NCBI GenBank assembly: GCA_000433115.1
Contig: FR892188.1
Span: 11,785-41,086 of the forward strand
DNA from: Ruminococcus sp. CAG:382
GTDB taxonomy: Bacteria; Bacillota; Clostridia; Oscillospirales; CAG-382
Reading direction: 5' to 3'
DNA length: 29,302 nucleotides
The translations under genes were made by a program, and so were the position numbers. A model generated the notes under the pieces. The model had not been told where the DNA came from. It made no database searches and saw nothing but the letters and a program-made list of their open reading frames with translations. Numbering within the stretch: position 1 is the first letter of the stretch; each line of letters starts with the position of its first letter. This document shows positions 7,974 to 15,652 of the stretch, piece by piece.

Positions 7974-9095
7974 ATGAATATTACAATTATCTGTGACGTA
8001 CTCGGCGAAGCCAACAACGGCACCAGCCTTGCCGCGTTCAATCTCATACGTCATCTGAAGAGCAAGGGTCACAATGTCACGGTCGTCGCACCCGACGCGC
8101 CCGATGAAGAGGGTTTTGTTTCCGTACCGTCACTCGATCTGACGTTTATGCTCAACTGGGCGCTCCGTCTAAACGATGTTGTTCTCGCAAAACCGGACAA
8201 ACAGCTTCTTGCCGACGCGATCAGGGATGCCGATGTCGTACATCTTCTTGTTCCGTTGCCGCTCTCGGTTGCGGCGGTTAAAATTGCAAAGGAAATGGAC
8301 AAGCCCGTTACGGCGAGTTTCCATTGCCAGGCGGAAAACGTGACGGCTCACTTCGGGTTGATGGATTTTTCGCTTGCCAACAATGCGACCTATGAGGCGT
8401 TTTACAAACTTGTTTATCAGTACTGTGATTGCGTCCATTATCCCACCGAGATGATTCGCCGCATTTTCGAGCGTGCGGTAGGGCACAAGACAAATGCTTA
8501 TGTCATATCCAACGGCGTCAACGATTCGTTTGTGCCCCCGTCTCAGCCACCGCATAATGATAAATTTACGATTGTGTGTTCGGGTCGGTACAGCCGGGAA
8601 AAGGCACAGCAACAGCTTCTCAAGGCGGTCGCCATATCAAAGCACAAGGACGAAATACGCGTGATTCTTGCGGGTGACGGTCCACGAGGCAGTTACCTTA
8701 AAGCGCTTGCAAATCGTTTCGATATTGACGCGACCTTTGCTTTTTTCAGCCGTGACCAAATGGTGAAAACTCTCCAGAACGCTGATTTGTATGTTCATAC
8801 GGCGATTATAGAAATTGAAGCCATTGCCTGTATGGAAGCGATATGCTGCGGCGCGGTTCCGGTAATATGCAATTCTCCGCGCAGTGCCACAAGATTTTTC
8901 GCAATAGGCGACAATTCGCTGTACGAGCAGTACGATATTGAGGATCTTGCGTCAAAAATCGATTACTGGTTCGAGCATCCCGAGGAAAAAGCGGAGCGCT
9001 CAAAGGAATACGATGCCACACGTCGCAGCTTTTCACAGCGTGAATGCATGGAGAAAATGGAAGCAATGCTGACAGACGCTGTGAGGAATAAATGA
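7974..9095 (+). CDS. Glycosyltransferase, GT4-like (probable diacylglycerol glycosyltransferase)
   Basis: This 373-residue GT-B fold enzyme transfers a sugar from a nucleotide donor. The N-terminal acceptor domain has the glycine-containing loop EANNGTSLAAFNLIRHLKSK (12-31), followed by GHNVTVVAP. The C-terminal donor domain starts near SGRYSREKAQQQLLKAV (203-219). The EX7E motif is intact (Glu280 and Glu288, in IIEIEAIACMEAICCGAVPV). The layout resembles the clostridial and mollicute alpha-glucosyl-diacylglycerol synthases, and the next, overlapping gene is a PlsC-type acyltransferase, so glycolipid synthesis is the likely role. The ATG at 7974 has GAGG six bases upstream; the in-frame GTG at 7962 lacks a site. 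Donor and acceptor are not determinable here. Confidence 0.88.
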   Translation: MNITIICDVLGEANNGTSLAAFNLIRHLKSKGHNVTVVAPDAPDEEGFVSVPSLDLTFMLNWALRLNDVVLAKPDKQLLADAIRDADVVHLLVPLPLSVAAVKIAKEMDKPVTASFHCQAENVTAHFGLMDFSLANNATYEAFYKLVYQYCDCVHYPTEMIRRIFERAVGHKTNAYVISNGVNDSFVPPSQPPHNDKFTIVCSGRYSREKAQQQLLKAVAISKHKDEIRVILAGDGPRGSYLKALANRFDIDATFAFFSRDQMVKTLQNADLYVHTAIIEIEAIACMEAICCGAVPVICNSPRSATRFFAIGDNSLYEQYDIEDLASKIDYWFEHPEEKAERSKEYDATRRSFSQRECMEKMEAMLTDAVRNK

Positions 9096-9871
9096 AAAGA
9101 ACTATTTATTATAGCGATATGATGAATGACGATTTCGCCGACAACGGAATCAAACGCAAGAAGCTGCCGCGCGACTATCAGTATATATCAAAGGATCCGC
9201 TTCGGAGAACAGCTGATTTTATGCTGCATCATTTTGTGGCAACTCCGATTGCGTATATTTTTCAGAAGGTCGTATACTGTGAAAAAATCGTCAACCGTAA
9301 AGTTCTGCAACCGTATCTCATAAACGGCTTCTATATTTACGGCAATCATACACGTGCTGCCGGAGATGCTTTCACTCCGCATCTCATAGCCTTTCCGCGC
9401 AAGGCGTATATACTTGCTGCGCCCGAAGCGGTTTCTATCCCGATTGTCAGACATCTTGTCAAATCGCTCGGCGGTTTTCCCGTTCCGAGCGATGTTGCGG
9501 GGGTGAGAAATTTCCATTCATCGTTGCTTAAAAGAGCGGAGCATAACTGTATCGCGATATATCCCGAAGCGCATATATGGCCGTATTTCACTCAAATCAG
9601 ACCGTTTCTTGATACATCATTCCGCTATCCGGCGGAGACGTGTAAGCCTGTTTTTGCGTTCACAGTGACCTATCACAAACGATTCCTCACATCTTTGCCG
9701 CGTACCGTTGTTTATATAGACGGTCCGTTTTTCGCAGATCCGTCAAAAAAAACACGCGAAAATCAGGCAATGCTTCGCGACAAGGTATATGAAGCAATGT
9801 GTCGCAGGAGCATCGAATCCGATTATTCCTACAATACTTATGTACCGGTTGAAAACGATAATGCAGATTGA
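9092..9871 (+). CDS. Lysophospholipid acyltransferase family protein (divergent PlsC-like)
   Basis: The 259-residue protein resembles 1-acyl-glycerol-3-phosphate acyltransferases. A hydrophobic stretch at about 42-60 could anchor it to the membrane. The block-I region reads YGNHTRAAGDAF: His86 and Asp92 are separated by five residues, not the usual four (HX4D). The block-III region reads YPEAHIWPY (157-165) in place of FPEGTRS, keeping the Pro-Glu. Block IV-like KPVFAFTVTY follows. The start overlaps the glycosyltransferase stop as ATGA, so the two are co-translated and probably act in one membrane-lipid pathway. The substrate is unknown. A bidirectional terminator follows. Confidence 0.82.
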   Translation: MKRTIYYSDMMNDDFADNGIKRKKLPRDYQYISKDPLRRTADFMLHHFVATPIAYIFQKVVYCEKIVNRKVLQPYLINGFYIYGNHTRAAGDAFTPHLIAFPRKAYILAAPEAVSIPIVRHLVKSLGGFPVPSDVAGVRNFHSSLLKRAEHNCIAIYPEAHIWPYFTQIRPFLDTSFRYPAETCKPVFAFTVTYHKRFLTSLPRTVVYIDGPFFADPSKKTRENQAMLRDKVYEAMCRRSIESDYSYNTYVPVENDNAD

Positions 9872-9892
9872 CTGAATTTATATTGTAAAAAC

Positions 9893-9920
9893 CAAGGAGG
9901 CCGGAAATCCGACCTCCTTG
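9893..9920. terminator. Bidirectional terminator between convergent operons
   Basis: CAAGGAGG (9893-9900) pairs with CCTCCTTG (9913-9920), and after one mismatch an inner CGG/CCG extends the stem around an AAAT loop. Downstream on the plus strand is AATTTT; downstream on the minus strand is TTTTTA. It ends the acyltransferase operon and the GGGtGRT operon. Confidence 0.8.
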
Positions 9921-9945
9921 AATTTTGACGTTATGAAATTAAAAA

Positions 9946-10947
9946 TTACTTGTTCATTGCTTCCTGGACAGCGACTGCAACAGCAACGGTCATGCCGACC
10001 ATCGGGTTGTTGCCGGCACCGATCAGACCCATCATTTCGACGTGTGCGGGAACGGAAGATGAACCTGCAAACTGAGCATCGCCGTGCATACGACCCATGC
10101 TGTCGGTCAGACCGTAAGAAGCGGGACCTGCTGCCATGTTGTCGGGGTGGAGCGTTCTGCCTGTGCCGCCGCCGGATGCAACAGAGAAATACTTCTTGCC
10201 GGTTTCGTAGCATTCCTTCTTATAAGTACCTGCAACGAGGTGCTGGAAACGGGTGGGGTTGGTGGAGTTGCCGGTGATAGAAACGTCAACATCCTCATGC
10301 TTCATGATTGCAACGCCTTCGAGAACGTCGTTGGCGCCGTAAACCTTGATCTTTGCCTTTTCGCCGGCGGAGTAAGGAACTTCTCTCACGACGTTGAGTT
10401 TGTTGGTGTAGAAATCGTAATCGGTTTCAACATAGGTGAAGCCGTTGATACGGGAGATGATGAAAGCCGCATCTTTGCCGAGACCGTTGAGGATAACACG
10501 GAGCGGAGTCTTTCTTACTTTATTTGCGGTTCTTGCGATGCCGATAGCACCTTCGGCAGCTGCGAAGGATTCGTGACCTGCGAGGAAGCAGAAGCACTTT
10601 GTATCATCGCGGAGAAGCATTGCTGCGAGGTTGCCGTGTCCGAGACCGACCTTGCGGTTTTCGGCGACGGAGCCGGGAACGGTGAAAGCCTGAAGACCGG
10701 CGCCGATGGTTTCTGCAGCTTCAGCTGCGGTTTTGCAGCCTTTCTTCAGCGCGAGAGCCGCACCGAGTGTATATGCCCATGAAGCATTGTCGAACGCAAT
10801 GGGCTGGATGCTCTTTACGATCGTGTCAACGTCGATGCCCTTGGAAAGGCAGAGATCCTTACATTCTTCAAGAGAAGCAATGCCGTTCGCCTTGAGGAAT
10901 TCGTTAATTTTGTCAATTCTTCTTTCGTAACCTTCGAACTTAACCAT
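9946..10947 (-). CDS. GGGtGRT-motif protein of unknown function
   Basis: This 333-residue protein contains the sequence VASGGGTGRTLHPDN, with GGGTGRT at 259-265, which defines the uncharacterised GGGtGRT family. It is soluble, glycine- and alanine-rich, and has no signal peptide. Other conserved-looking stretches are GLGHGNLAAMLL (101-112), CFCFLAGHESFAAAEGA (118-134), LRVILNGLGKDAAF (149-162) and MGLIGAGNNPMVGMTVAV near the C-terminus. Cysteines are at 29, 33, 71, 118, 120 and 246. Several glycine-rich loops could bind a nucleotide or cofactor, but no standard Walker, Rossmann or radical-SAM motif is visible. It starts 15 bases after the NifU-like gene with AGGAGG eight bases upstream, so co-expression with that Fe-S scaffold is likely. 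I assign no function. Confidence 0.9.
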   Translation of the reverse strand: MVKFEGYERRIDKINEFLKANGIASLEECKDLCLSKGIDVDTIVKSIQPIAFDNASWAYTLGAALALKKGCKTAAEAAETIGAGLQAFTVPGSVAENRKVGLGHGNLAAMLLRDDTKCFCFLAGHESFAAAEGAIGIARTANKVRKTPLRVILNGLGKDAAFIISRINGFTYVETDYDFYTNKLNVVREVPYSAGEKAKIKVYGANDVLEGVAIMKHEDVDVSITGNSTNPTRFQHLVAGTYKKECYETGKKYFSVASGGGTGRTLHPDNMAAGPASYGLTDSMGRMHGDAQFAGSSSVPAHVEMMGLIGAGNNPMVGMTVAVAVAVQEAMNK

Positions 10948-10962
10948 TGTAGTAGCCTCCTC

Positions 10963-11658
10963 TTATTCCTTTCTGGGGTCGATATACTTGACAGCTTCAT
11001 CGTATCTGCCGTAGGACTTGATGTTCTTTTCATAAGCCTCCGCGGGAGCTACGCCGTTACGGATGGCTTCCATCATCTTTCCGAGATGAACGAATTTGTA
11101 GCCGATGACTTCGCCGTTTGCATCAAGACCGATGGAGAGAACATAGCCCTCAGCCATTTCGAGGTAACGTACGCCCTTCTTGTTGGTGGCAAACATTGTG
11201 CCGACCTGAGAACGGAGACCCTTACCGAGGTCTTCGAGGGATGCACCTACAGGGAGACCGTTGTCGGAGAAGGCAGTCTGGGTTCTGCCGTAAACGAGCT
11301 GTTTGAAGATTTCGCGCATTGCGACGTTGATTGCGTCACAGACAAGGTCGGTATTGAGAGCTTCAAGTATGGTCTTGCCCTGAAGGATTTCGGCAGCCAT
11401 AGCAGCGGAATGGGTCATGCCGGAGCAACCGATGGTTTCGACAAGTGCTTCTTCGATGATACCGTTCTTTACATTGAGAGTAAGCTTGCAGGCACCCTGC
11501 TGAGGAGCGCACCAGCCGATGCCGTGTGAAAGACCGGAGATATCGCTGATCTGATACGCTTTTACCCACTTACCTTCTTCAGGTATGGGAGCAGGTCCGT
11601 GCTTCGGTCCTTTTGCGACCGTACACATACTTTCAACTTCGTGGGAGTAGTTAATCAT
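10963..11658 (-). CDS. Iron-sulfur cluster assembly scaffold, NifU/IscU-like
   Basis: This 231-residue protein is longer than IscU (about 130). The core ETIGCSGMTHSAAMAAEILQ, followed by GKTI, at 74-97 matches the IscU region TFGCGSAIASSS...GKT, with Cys78 as the second cluster ligand. Cys57 (QQGACKLTLNV) fits the first ligand. Cys107 (DLVCDAINVA) is the likely third, though closer to DAI than in IscU. Extra cysteines are at 12 and 50. The roughly 100-residue C-terminal part (130-231) has no recognised Fe-S motif. The gene is co-directional with, and directly upstream of, the GGGtGRT gene; the pairing suggests a dedicated scaffold and client. No sulfurase (iscS/sufS) is nearby. AAAGGA lies eight bases before the start. 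Confidence 0.85.
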   Translation of the reverse strand: MINYSHEVESMCTVAKGPKHGPAPIPEEGKWVKAYQISDISGLSHGIGWCAPQQGACKLTLNVKNGIIEEALVETIGCSGMTHSAAMAAEILQGKTILEALNTDLVCDAINVAMREIFKQLVYGRTQTAFSDNGLPVGASLEDLGKGLRSQVGTMFATNKKGVRYLEMAEGYVLSIGLDANGEVIGYKFVHLGKMMEAIRNGVAPAEAYEKNIKSYGRYDEAVKYIDPRKE

Positions 11659-11688
11659 AATGTTGTCCTTTCGATATATGTTAATTTA

Positions 11689-12258
11689 TCATTTGATGAT
11701 TTCGCCGTATACCTCGCCGGAAGCGCAGGCGGCGTTTGATTCGTCGGTATCGATGTGCATTGCGGCACTGAATTTTTCGCTGACTCTGACAACAACGTCG
11801 CCGAAAATCAAAGGACGTGCCGTGTCAAGCTTTACGCTGACGATCTGCTTGTCCGAAACACCGAATTCTTCGGCGTCCTTGGGAGTGAGATGGATGTGTC
11901 TCTTTGCAGCGATGCAACCTTCGGTAAGCTCAATTTCACCGCAGGGACCGACGAGCTTGCAGGGTGCACTGCCTGCGATATCGCCGCTTTCGCGAACGGG
12001 TGCTTTGACGCCGATGGTACGTGCGTCGGTGAGAGAAAGCTCAACCTGATTTGCCTTACGCACGGGTCCGAGAATCGAAACGTTCTTTATCGAACTCTTT
12101 GGTCCAACAACTTCGACCTTTTCCTCGCTTGCAAACTGACCGGGCTGGGAAAGATATTTTTTGACGGTGAGGGCATGTCCTTCGCCGAAAAGCGTGGCAA
12201 GAGCTTCTTCGGTCACATGTACGTGACGTGCGGAAGTCTCGACAAGTACTTTTGCCAT
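11689..12258 (-). CDS. pduL: Phosphate propanoyl/acetyltransferase, PduL type
   Basis: The enzyme exchanges CoA for phosphate on short acyl groups (acetyl-CoA or propanoyl-CoA to the acyl phosphate), usually feeding acetate kinase for ATP. Its 189 residues form the two PduL beta-barrel halves. The paired histidine motifs SARHVHVT (9-16) and AAKRHIHLTP (117-126) and the C-terminal MHIDTDE (167-173) supply the zinc sites. The N-terminus starts directly at the first barrel, without the amphipathic extension that targets microcompartment PduL, so it should be cytosolic. It is the first gene of the operon, with AGGAGG ten bases upstream, 30 bases before the NifU-like gene. No other microcompartment gene is present. 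Confidence 0.93.
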   Translation of the reverse strand: MAKVLVETSARHVHVTEEALATLFGEGHALTVKKYLSQPGQFASEEKVEVVGPKSSIKNVSILGPVRKANQVELSLTDARTIGVKAPVRESGDIAGSAPCKLVGPCGEIELTEGCIAAKRHIHLTPKDAEEFGVSDKQIVSVKLDTARPLIFGDVVVRVSEKFSAAMHIDTDESNAACASGEVYGEIIK

Positions 12259-12292
12259 ATGTATTGATCCTCCTGTTTCATTTCATCATGAT

Positions 12293-12321
12293 ATTATACA
12301 CTAAATTTTCTTGTCTGTAAA
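12293..12321 (-). promoter_or_regulatory. Promoter of the pduL-nifU-like-GGGtGRT operon
   Basis: On the minus strand, TTTACA (12316-12321) and consensus TATAAT (12293-12298) are 17 bases apart. The site is 34 bases upstream of the pduL start, in an AT-rich divergent region. Confidence 0.78.
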
Positions 12322-12344
12322 GCATTTTTCTCAAAAAATTTTTG

Positions 12345-12373
12345 TTGAAAAACGAGAAAAAATATGGTACAAT
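12345..12373 (+). promoter_or_regulatory. Promoter of the aminotransferase-to-ftsH directon
   Basis: TTGAAA (12345-12350) and TACAAT (12368-12373) are 17 bases apart. It is the only strong promoter seen ahead of the eight-gene plus-strand run; the small intergenic gaps downstream were not seen to hold another. Confidence 0.75.
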
Positions 12374-12422
12374 ATACTGTCAGAATATAATGTCACGCAA
12401 TTGATGTATGCAATGATTAACA

Positions 12423-12434
12423 GGAAATATTTCC
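12423..12434. promoter_or_regulatory. 12-base palindrome in the aminotransferase leader
   Basis: GGAAATATTTCC is a perfect palindrome immediately before the TTGGAGG ribosome site. Two near-direct copies of GCAATNGATG-like sequence lie just upstream (12399-12417). It could be a regulator site, but may be chance in an AT-rich leader. Confidence 0.3.
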
Positions 12435-12453
12435 GTTGGAGGATTATATATTT

Positions 12454-13632
12454 ATGAACCCGGTTTTTTCGGACAAAACAAAAGACCTTGCCCCTTCGGC
12501 AATAAGAGAAATATTCAAATCACTGACAGATCCCGAAATGATATCGTTTGCGGCGGGGAATCCGTCTCCGCAGTCTTTTCCGGTTGAAAAGATGTCACTC
12601 ATTTCGCAGGATATCTTTCAAAACGACTATGTCAATGCATTTCAGTACAGTGTTACCGAGGGGTATACTCCGCTCCGCGAGCTGGTAAAAAAGCGACTGG
12701 CTTCTAAGTTCGGAATAAATTATCCCGACGATGAGCTTATAATTACAACGGGTGGACAGCAGGGGATTGACCTTACCGCCAAGGTGCTTTGCAACGAGCA
12801 CGATGTGGTAATTACTGAGGATCCGTCGTTTATCGGTGCGCTCAACGCTTTCCGTGCGTACAATACACGCCTTGTAGGGGTCGAAAATGAAAAAGACGGT
12901 ATCAATGTCGAAAAGCTTGAAAAAGCGATAATTGAGAATCCTTACTGCAAACTGATATATCTTATCCCTACATTTCAGAATCCTTCCGGCACAACAATGT
13001 CGCTTGAAAAGAGGAAACGTGTCATTGAGCTTGCGAACAAATACGATAAGGTGATCCTTGAAGACAATCCGTATGGCGAGCTGAGGTTTGAAGGCGAGGA
13101 CATTCCGACGCTGAAGAGTCTTGATACGGAGGACAGAGTTATCTATTGTTCTTCGTTTTCAAAGGTGCTTTCCGCCGGCATGCGTATGGGTTTTATTTGC
13201 GGCAATAAAGACATCATACAAAAAGTCGTTGTTGTCAAACAGGTCAACGACGTTCACACAAACATATTCTTTCAGATCCTCGCGGCGCGTTTCATAGAAC
13301 GCTACGGACTCGACGAGCATATCGCATTCATACGTCAGCTTTACAGAAACAAAGCTCATCTGATGCTTGACGAGCTTGAAAAAACATTTGACGGAGAGAT
13401 CGATTTCACTCATCCGCAGGGCGGACTTTTCCTTTGGGGAACTATGAAAAGCGGCATGGATTCATCGGAATTCTTCAGGAAAGCAATTTCAGAAAAGGTT
13501 GCTGTCGTTGACGGTAAAACCTTTATGCCGACGCCCGGCGAATGTCATTCATTCAGACTGAATTATTCAACACCGTCTGATGAACAGATCGTTGAAGGAG
13601 TCAGGAGACTTTACAGAGCTTATCACAAATAA
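12454..13632 (+). CDS. PLP-dependent aminotransferase, class I/II (LysN/MocR-catalytic-domain-like)
   Basis: This 392-residue fold-type I aminotransferase resembles 2-aminoadipate and aromatic aminotransferases of the LysN/ARO8 group, without the N-terminal DNA-binding domain of MocR regulators. FAAGNPSPQSFP near residue 30 and TTGGQQGIDLTAK (about 98-110) match the family; IPTFQNPSGTTMS carries the conserved Asn-Pro; LEDNPYGELRF carries the cofactor Asp and Tyr; the PLP Schiff-base lysine is Lys237 in SSFSKVLSAGMRMGF. C-terminal FRLNYSTPS holds the carboxylate-binding Arg. The ATG at 12454 has GGAGG 11 bases upstream; a TTG at 12436 would only add six residues. The amino-acid substrate cannot be told. 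parE follows after 25 bases. Confidence 0.92.
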   Translation: MNPVFSDKTKDLAPSAIREIFKSLTDPEMISFAAGNPSPQSFPVEKMSLISQDIFQNDYVNAFQYSVTEGYTPLRELVKKRLASKFGINYPDDELIITTGGQQGIDLTAKVLCNEHDVVITEDPSFIGALNAFRAYNTRLVGVENEKDGINVEKLEKAIIENPYCKLIYLIPTFQNPSGTTMSLEKRKRVIELANKYDKVILEDNPYGELRFEGEDIPTLKSLDTEDRVIYCSSFSKVLSAGMRMGFICGNKDIIQKVVVVKQVNDVHTNIFFQILAARFIERYGLDEHIAFIRQLYRNKAHLMLDELEKTFDGEIDFTHPQGGLFLWGTMKSGMDSSEFFRKAISEKVAVVDGKTFMPTPGECHSFRLNYSTPSDEQIVEGVRRLYRAYHK

Positions 13633-13657
13633 TTTCGTTAAAAACGGAGGCAGTACA

Positions 13658-15643
13658 TTGGCTAATTACGAGCGCAAGGAATACGATTCCCAAAGCATAT
13701 CTTCACTTAAGGGTGCCGATCGCGTCAGAAAGCGTCCGGCTGTTATATTCGGTTCCGACGGTCTTGAGGGATGTGAGCACACATTCATAGAAATTCTCGC
13801 AAACTCCGTGGACGAGTTTATTGCCGGATACGGCAAACAGATAAATGTCACCGTTTTCAATGACCGCTCGATCCAGGTTGAAGATTTCGGACGCGGTGTG
13901 CCTCTTGATTGGAACGAAAAGGAACAGCGCTATAACTGGGAACTGGTCTACTGCGAACTGTATGCCGGCGGTAAATACAATAATGACAGCAACGGCGCAT
14001 ACGAAATGTCGCAGGGATTAAACGGTTTAGGCGCCTGCGCAACTCAATATGCTTCCGAATTCATGGAAGTCACCGCTTACTCAAAAGGAACAAAGTACAG
14101 CATTGCGTTCAAAGCCGGATATCCGGTCGGAGAACTGAAAAAAGAGCCGTGTGCCAAAACAAGGACGGGTACGGTGCAGCGCTGGAAGCCGGACCGCGAG
14201 GTCTTTACCGATGTCAATATCCCGCGTTCCTATTTCCATGATGTGATGAAGCTTCAGTCAGTCGTAAACGGCGGTCTCAAGCTCGTTCTCAAATGGCAGG
14301 AGCAGAACGGCTCGTTTGAAACGGAAGAATTTTATTATGAAAACGGTCTCCGTGACTATGTAAACGAGCTTGTCGGTGTTGATTATATAACAGAACCTGT
14401 TTTCTATTCCGCTGAGCGGACGGGTCGTGACCGTGAGGACCAGACAGACTACAAATTGAAAATGGAATTTGCATTCTGCTTTTCCAATAATGTGAAGCTG
14501 ATGCAGTATTTTCATAACGCCGCACATCTTGAGCACGGAGGCTCCCCGGAAAAGGCGTGCCGTTCCGCTTTCCTTTATGCGATCGACAAATACATGAAGG
14601 ACAACGGAAAATACAAGGCGAAGGAATCGAAAATCACTTTCAGCGATATCGAAGAATGCCTTGTTTTCATATCGAATTCTTTTTCATCCCGTACATCGTA
14701 TGAGAATCAGACAAAGAAAGCAATACAAAATGAATTCATAACCTCTGCGATGACGGATTATCTCAAGCGTTGTCTTGAAATCTATTTTATTGAAAATCCC
14801 CAGTGTGCGGAAAAAATAGTAAATCAGGTGCTGATAAACAAACGTAGCCGTGAGCAAAGCGAAAGTATTCGCACAAACACCAAGAAAAGGCTTACCACGA
14901 CGCTTGATGTAAACAACAATGTTGAAAAATTCGTAAACTGCCGTAGCAGAGATCCGCTTCAGACGGAGCTGTATATCGTTGAGGGAGATTCGGCTCTGAG
15001 CAGCTGTGTTCTGGCGCGCGACTCGGATTTTCAGGCGATAATACCTGTGCGCGGCAAGACGCTGAATTGTCTCAAATCCACTTTTGAAAAGATACTTGCA
15101 AATGAGATTATAACCGACCTTTTGAAAATTATCGGCTGCGGTATCGAGATCAAAGGCAAAGGCATGAAGGATCAGCAGACATACGATCGTGAAAAGCTTC
15201 GCTGGAGTAAGATAATTCTGTGTACCGATGCCGATGAGGACGGATATCAGATACGGGCGTTGCTTCTTGCAATGCTGTTTAAACTGTTGCCGTCGCTTGT
15301 GCGCGAGGGAATAGTTTATATCGCAGAAACACCTCTCTATGAGATCAAAACAAAGGATGAGACCTATTTTGCGTATAACGAAAAAGAAAAAGCCGAGATA
15401 CTTGCAAAAATAGGAAATGCCAAATATCAGATAAATCGCAGTAAGGGTCTCGGCGAAAACGACCCCGACATGATGTCGCGGACAACAATGCATCCTTCGA
15501 CGCGTCGGTTGCTTCAAATAAAGATGGAAGATGAAGCAAAAACGATACAGATGTTTGACATCCTTATGGGCGATCGTGTCGAGCCGCGCAAAGTATACAT
15601 CGAAAAGTACGGCGCAAAATTCCTGCCTATGGCGGATTATTAA
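13658..15643 (+). CDS. parE: Type IIA topoisomerase ATPase/TOPRIM subunit (divergent ParE/GyrB)
   Basis: This 661-residue protein is of ParE length. The GHKL ATPase is recognisable: Glu45 in EILANSVDE, Asp76 in VEDFGRG, QGLNGLGACA (119-128), WKPD (176-179) and the QTK loop (351-353). The TOPRIM domain has VEGDSA (441-446), TDADEDG (523-529) and NRSKGLGE (593-600). Unusual changes are ALSSCVLARDSD after EGDS where most GyrB/ParE have AGGSAKQGRDR, Ala48 for the usual Asp of the DN pair, and Phe77 for the Asn of DNGRG. The start is TTG at 13658, with GGAGG seven bases before it; the upstream open frame overlaps the aminotransferase. It lies nine bases before its ParC partner, so the two form the A2B2 enzyme, by context topoisomerase IV rather than gyrase. 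Confidence 0.9.
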   Translation: MANYERKEYDSQSISSLKGADRVRKRPAVIFGSDGLEGCEHTFIEILANSVDEFIAGYGKQINVTVFNDRSIQVEDFGRGVPLDWNEKEQRYNWELVYCELYAGGKYNNDSNGAYEMSQGLNGLGACATQYASEFMEVTAYSKGTKYSIAFKAGYPVGELKKEPCAKTRTGTVQRWKPDREVFTDVNIPRSYFHDVMKLQSVVNGGLKLVLKWQEQNGSFETEEFYYENGLRDYVNELVGVDYITEPVFYSAERTGRDREDQTDYKLKMEFAFCFSNNVKLMQYFHNAAHLEHGGSPEKACRSAFLYAIDKYMKDNGKYKAKESKITFSDIEECLVFISNSFSSRTSYENQTKKAIQNEFITSAMTDYLKRCLEIYFIENPQCAEKIVNQVLINKRSREQSESIRTNTKKRLTTTLDVNNNVEKFVNCRSRDPLQTELYIVEGDSALSSCVLARDSDFQAIIPVRGKTLNCLKSTFEKILANEIITDLLKIIGCGIEIKGKGMKDQQTYDREKLRWSKIILCTDADEDGYQIRALLLAMLFKLLPSLVREGIVYIAETPLYEIKTKDETYFAYNEKEKAEILAKIGNAKYQINRSKGLGENDPDMMSRTTMHPSTRRLLQIKMEDEAKTIQMFDILMGDRVEPRKVYIEKYGAKFLPMADY

Positions 15644-15652
15644 GGTGACGAT

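Noticed and set aside
9946..12258. Bacterial microcompartment locus suggested by pduL
   Set aside because: There is no shell protein, and the PduL lacks the N-terminal targeting extension; a cytosolic phosphotransacylase is the simpler reading.
14684..15517. 277-codon minus-strand open frame
   Set aside because: Antisense to the parE C-terminal half, including the TOPRIM motifs; no supporting signals.
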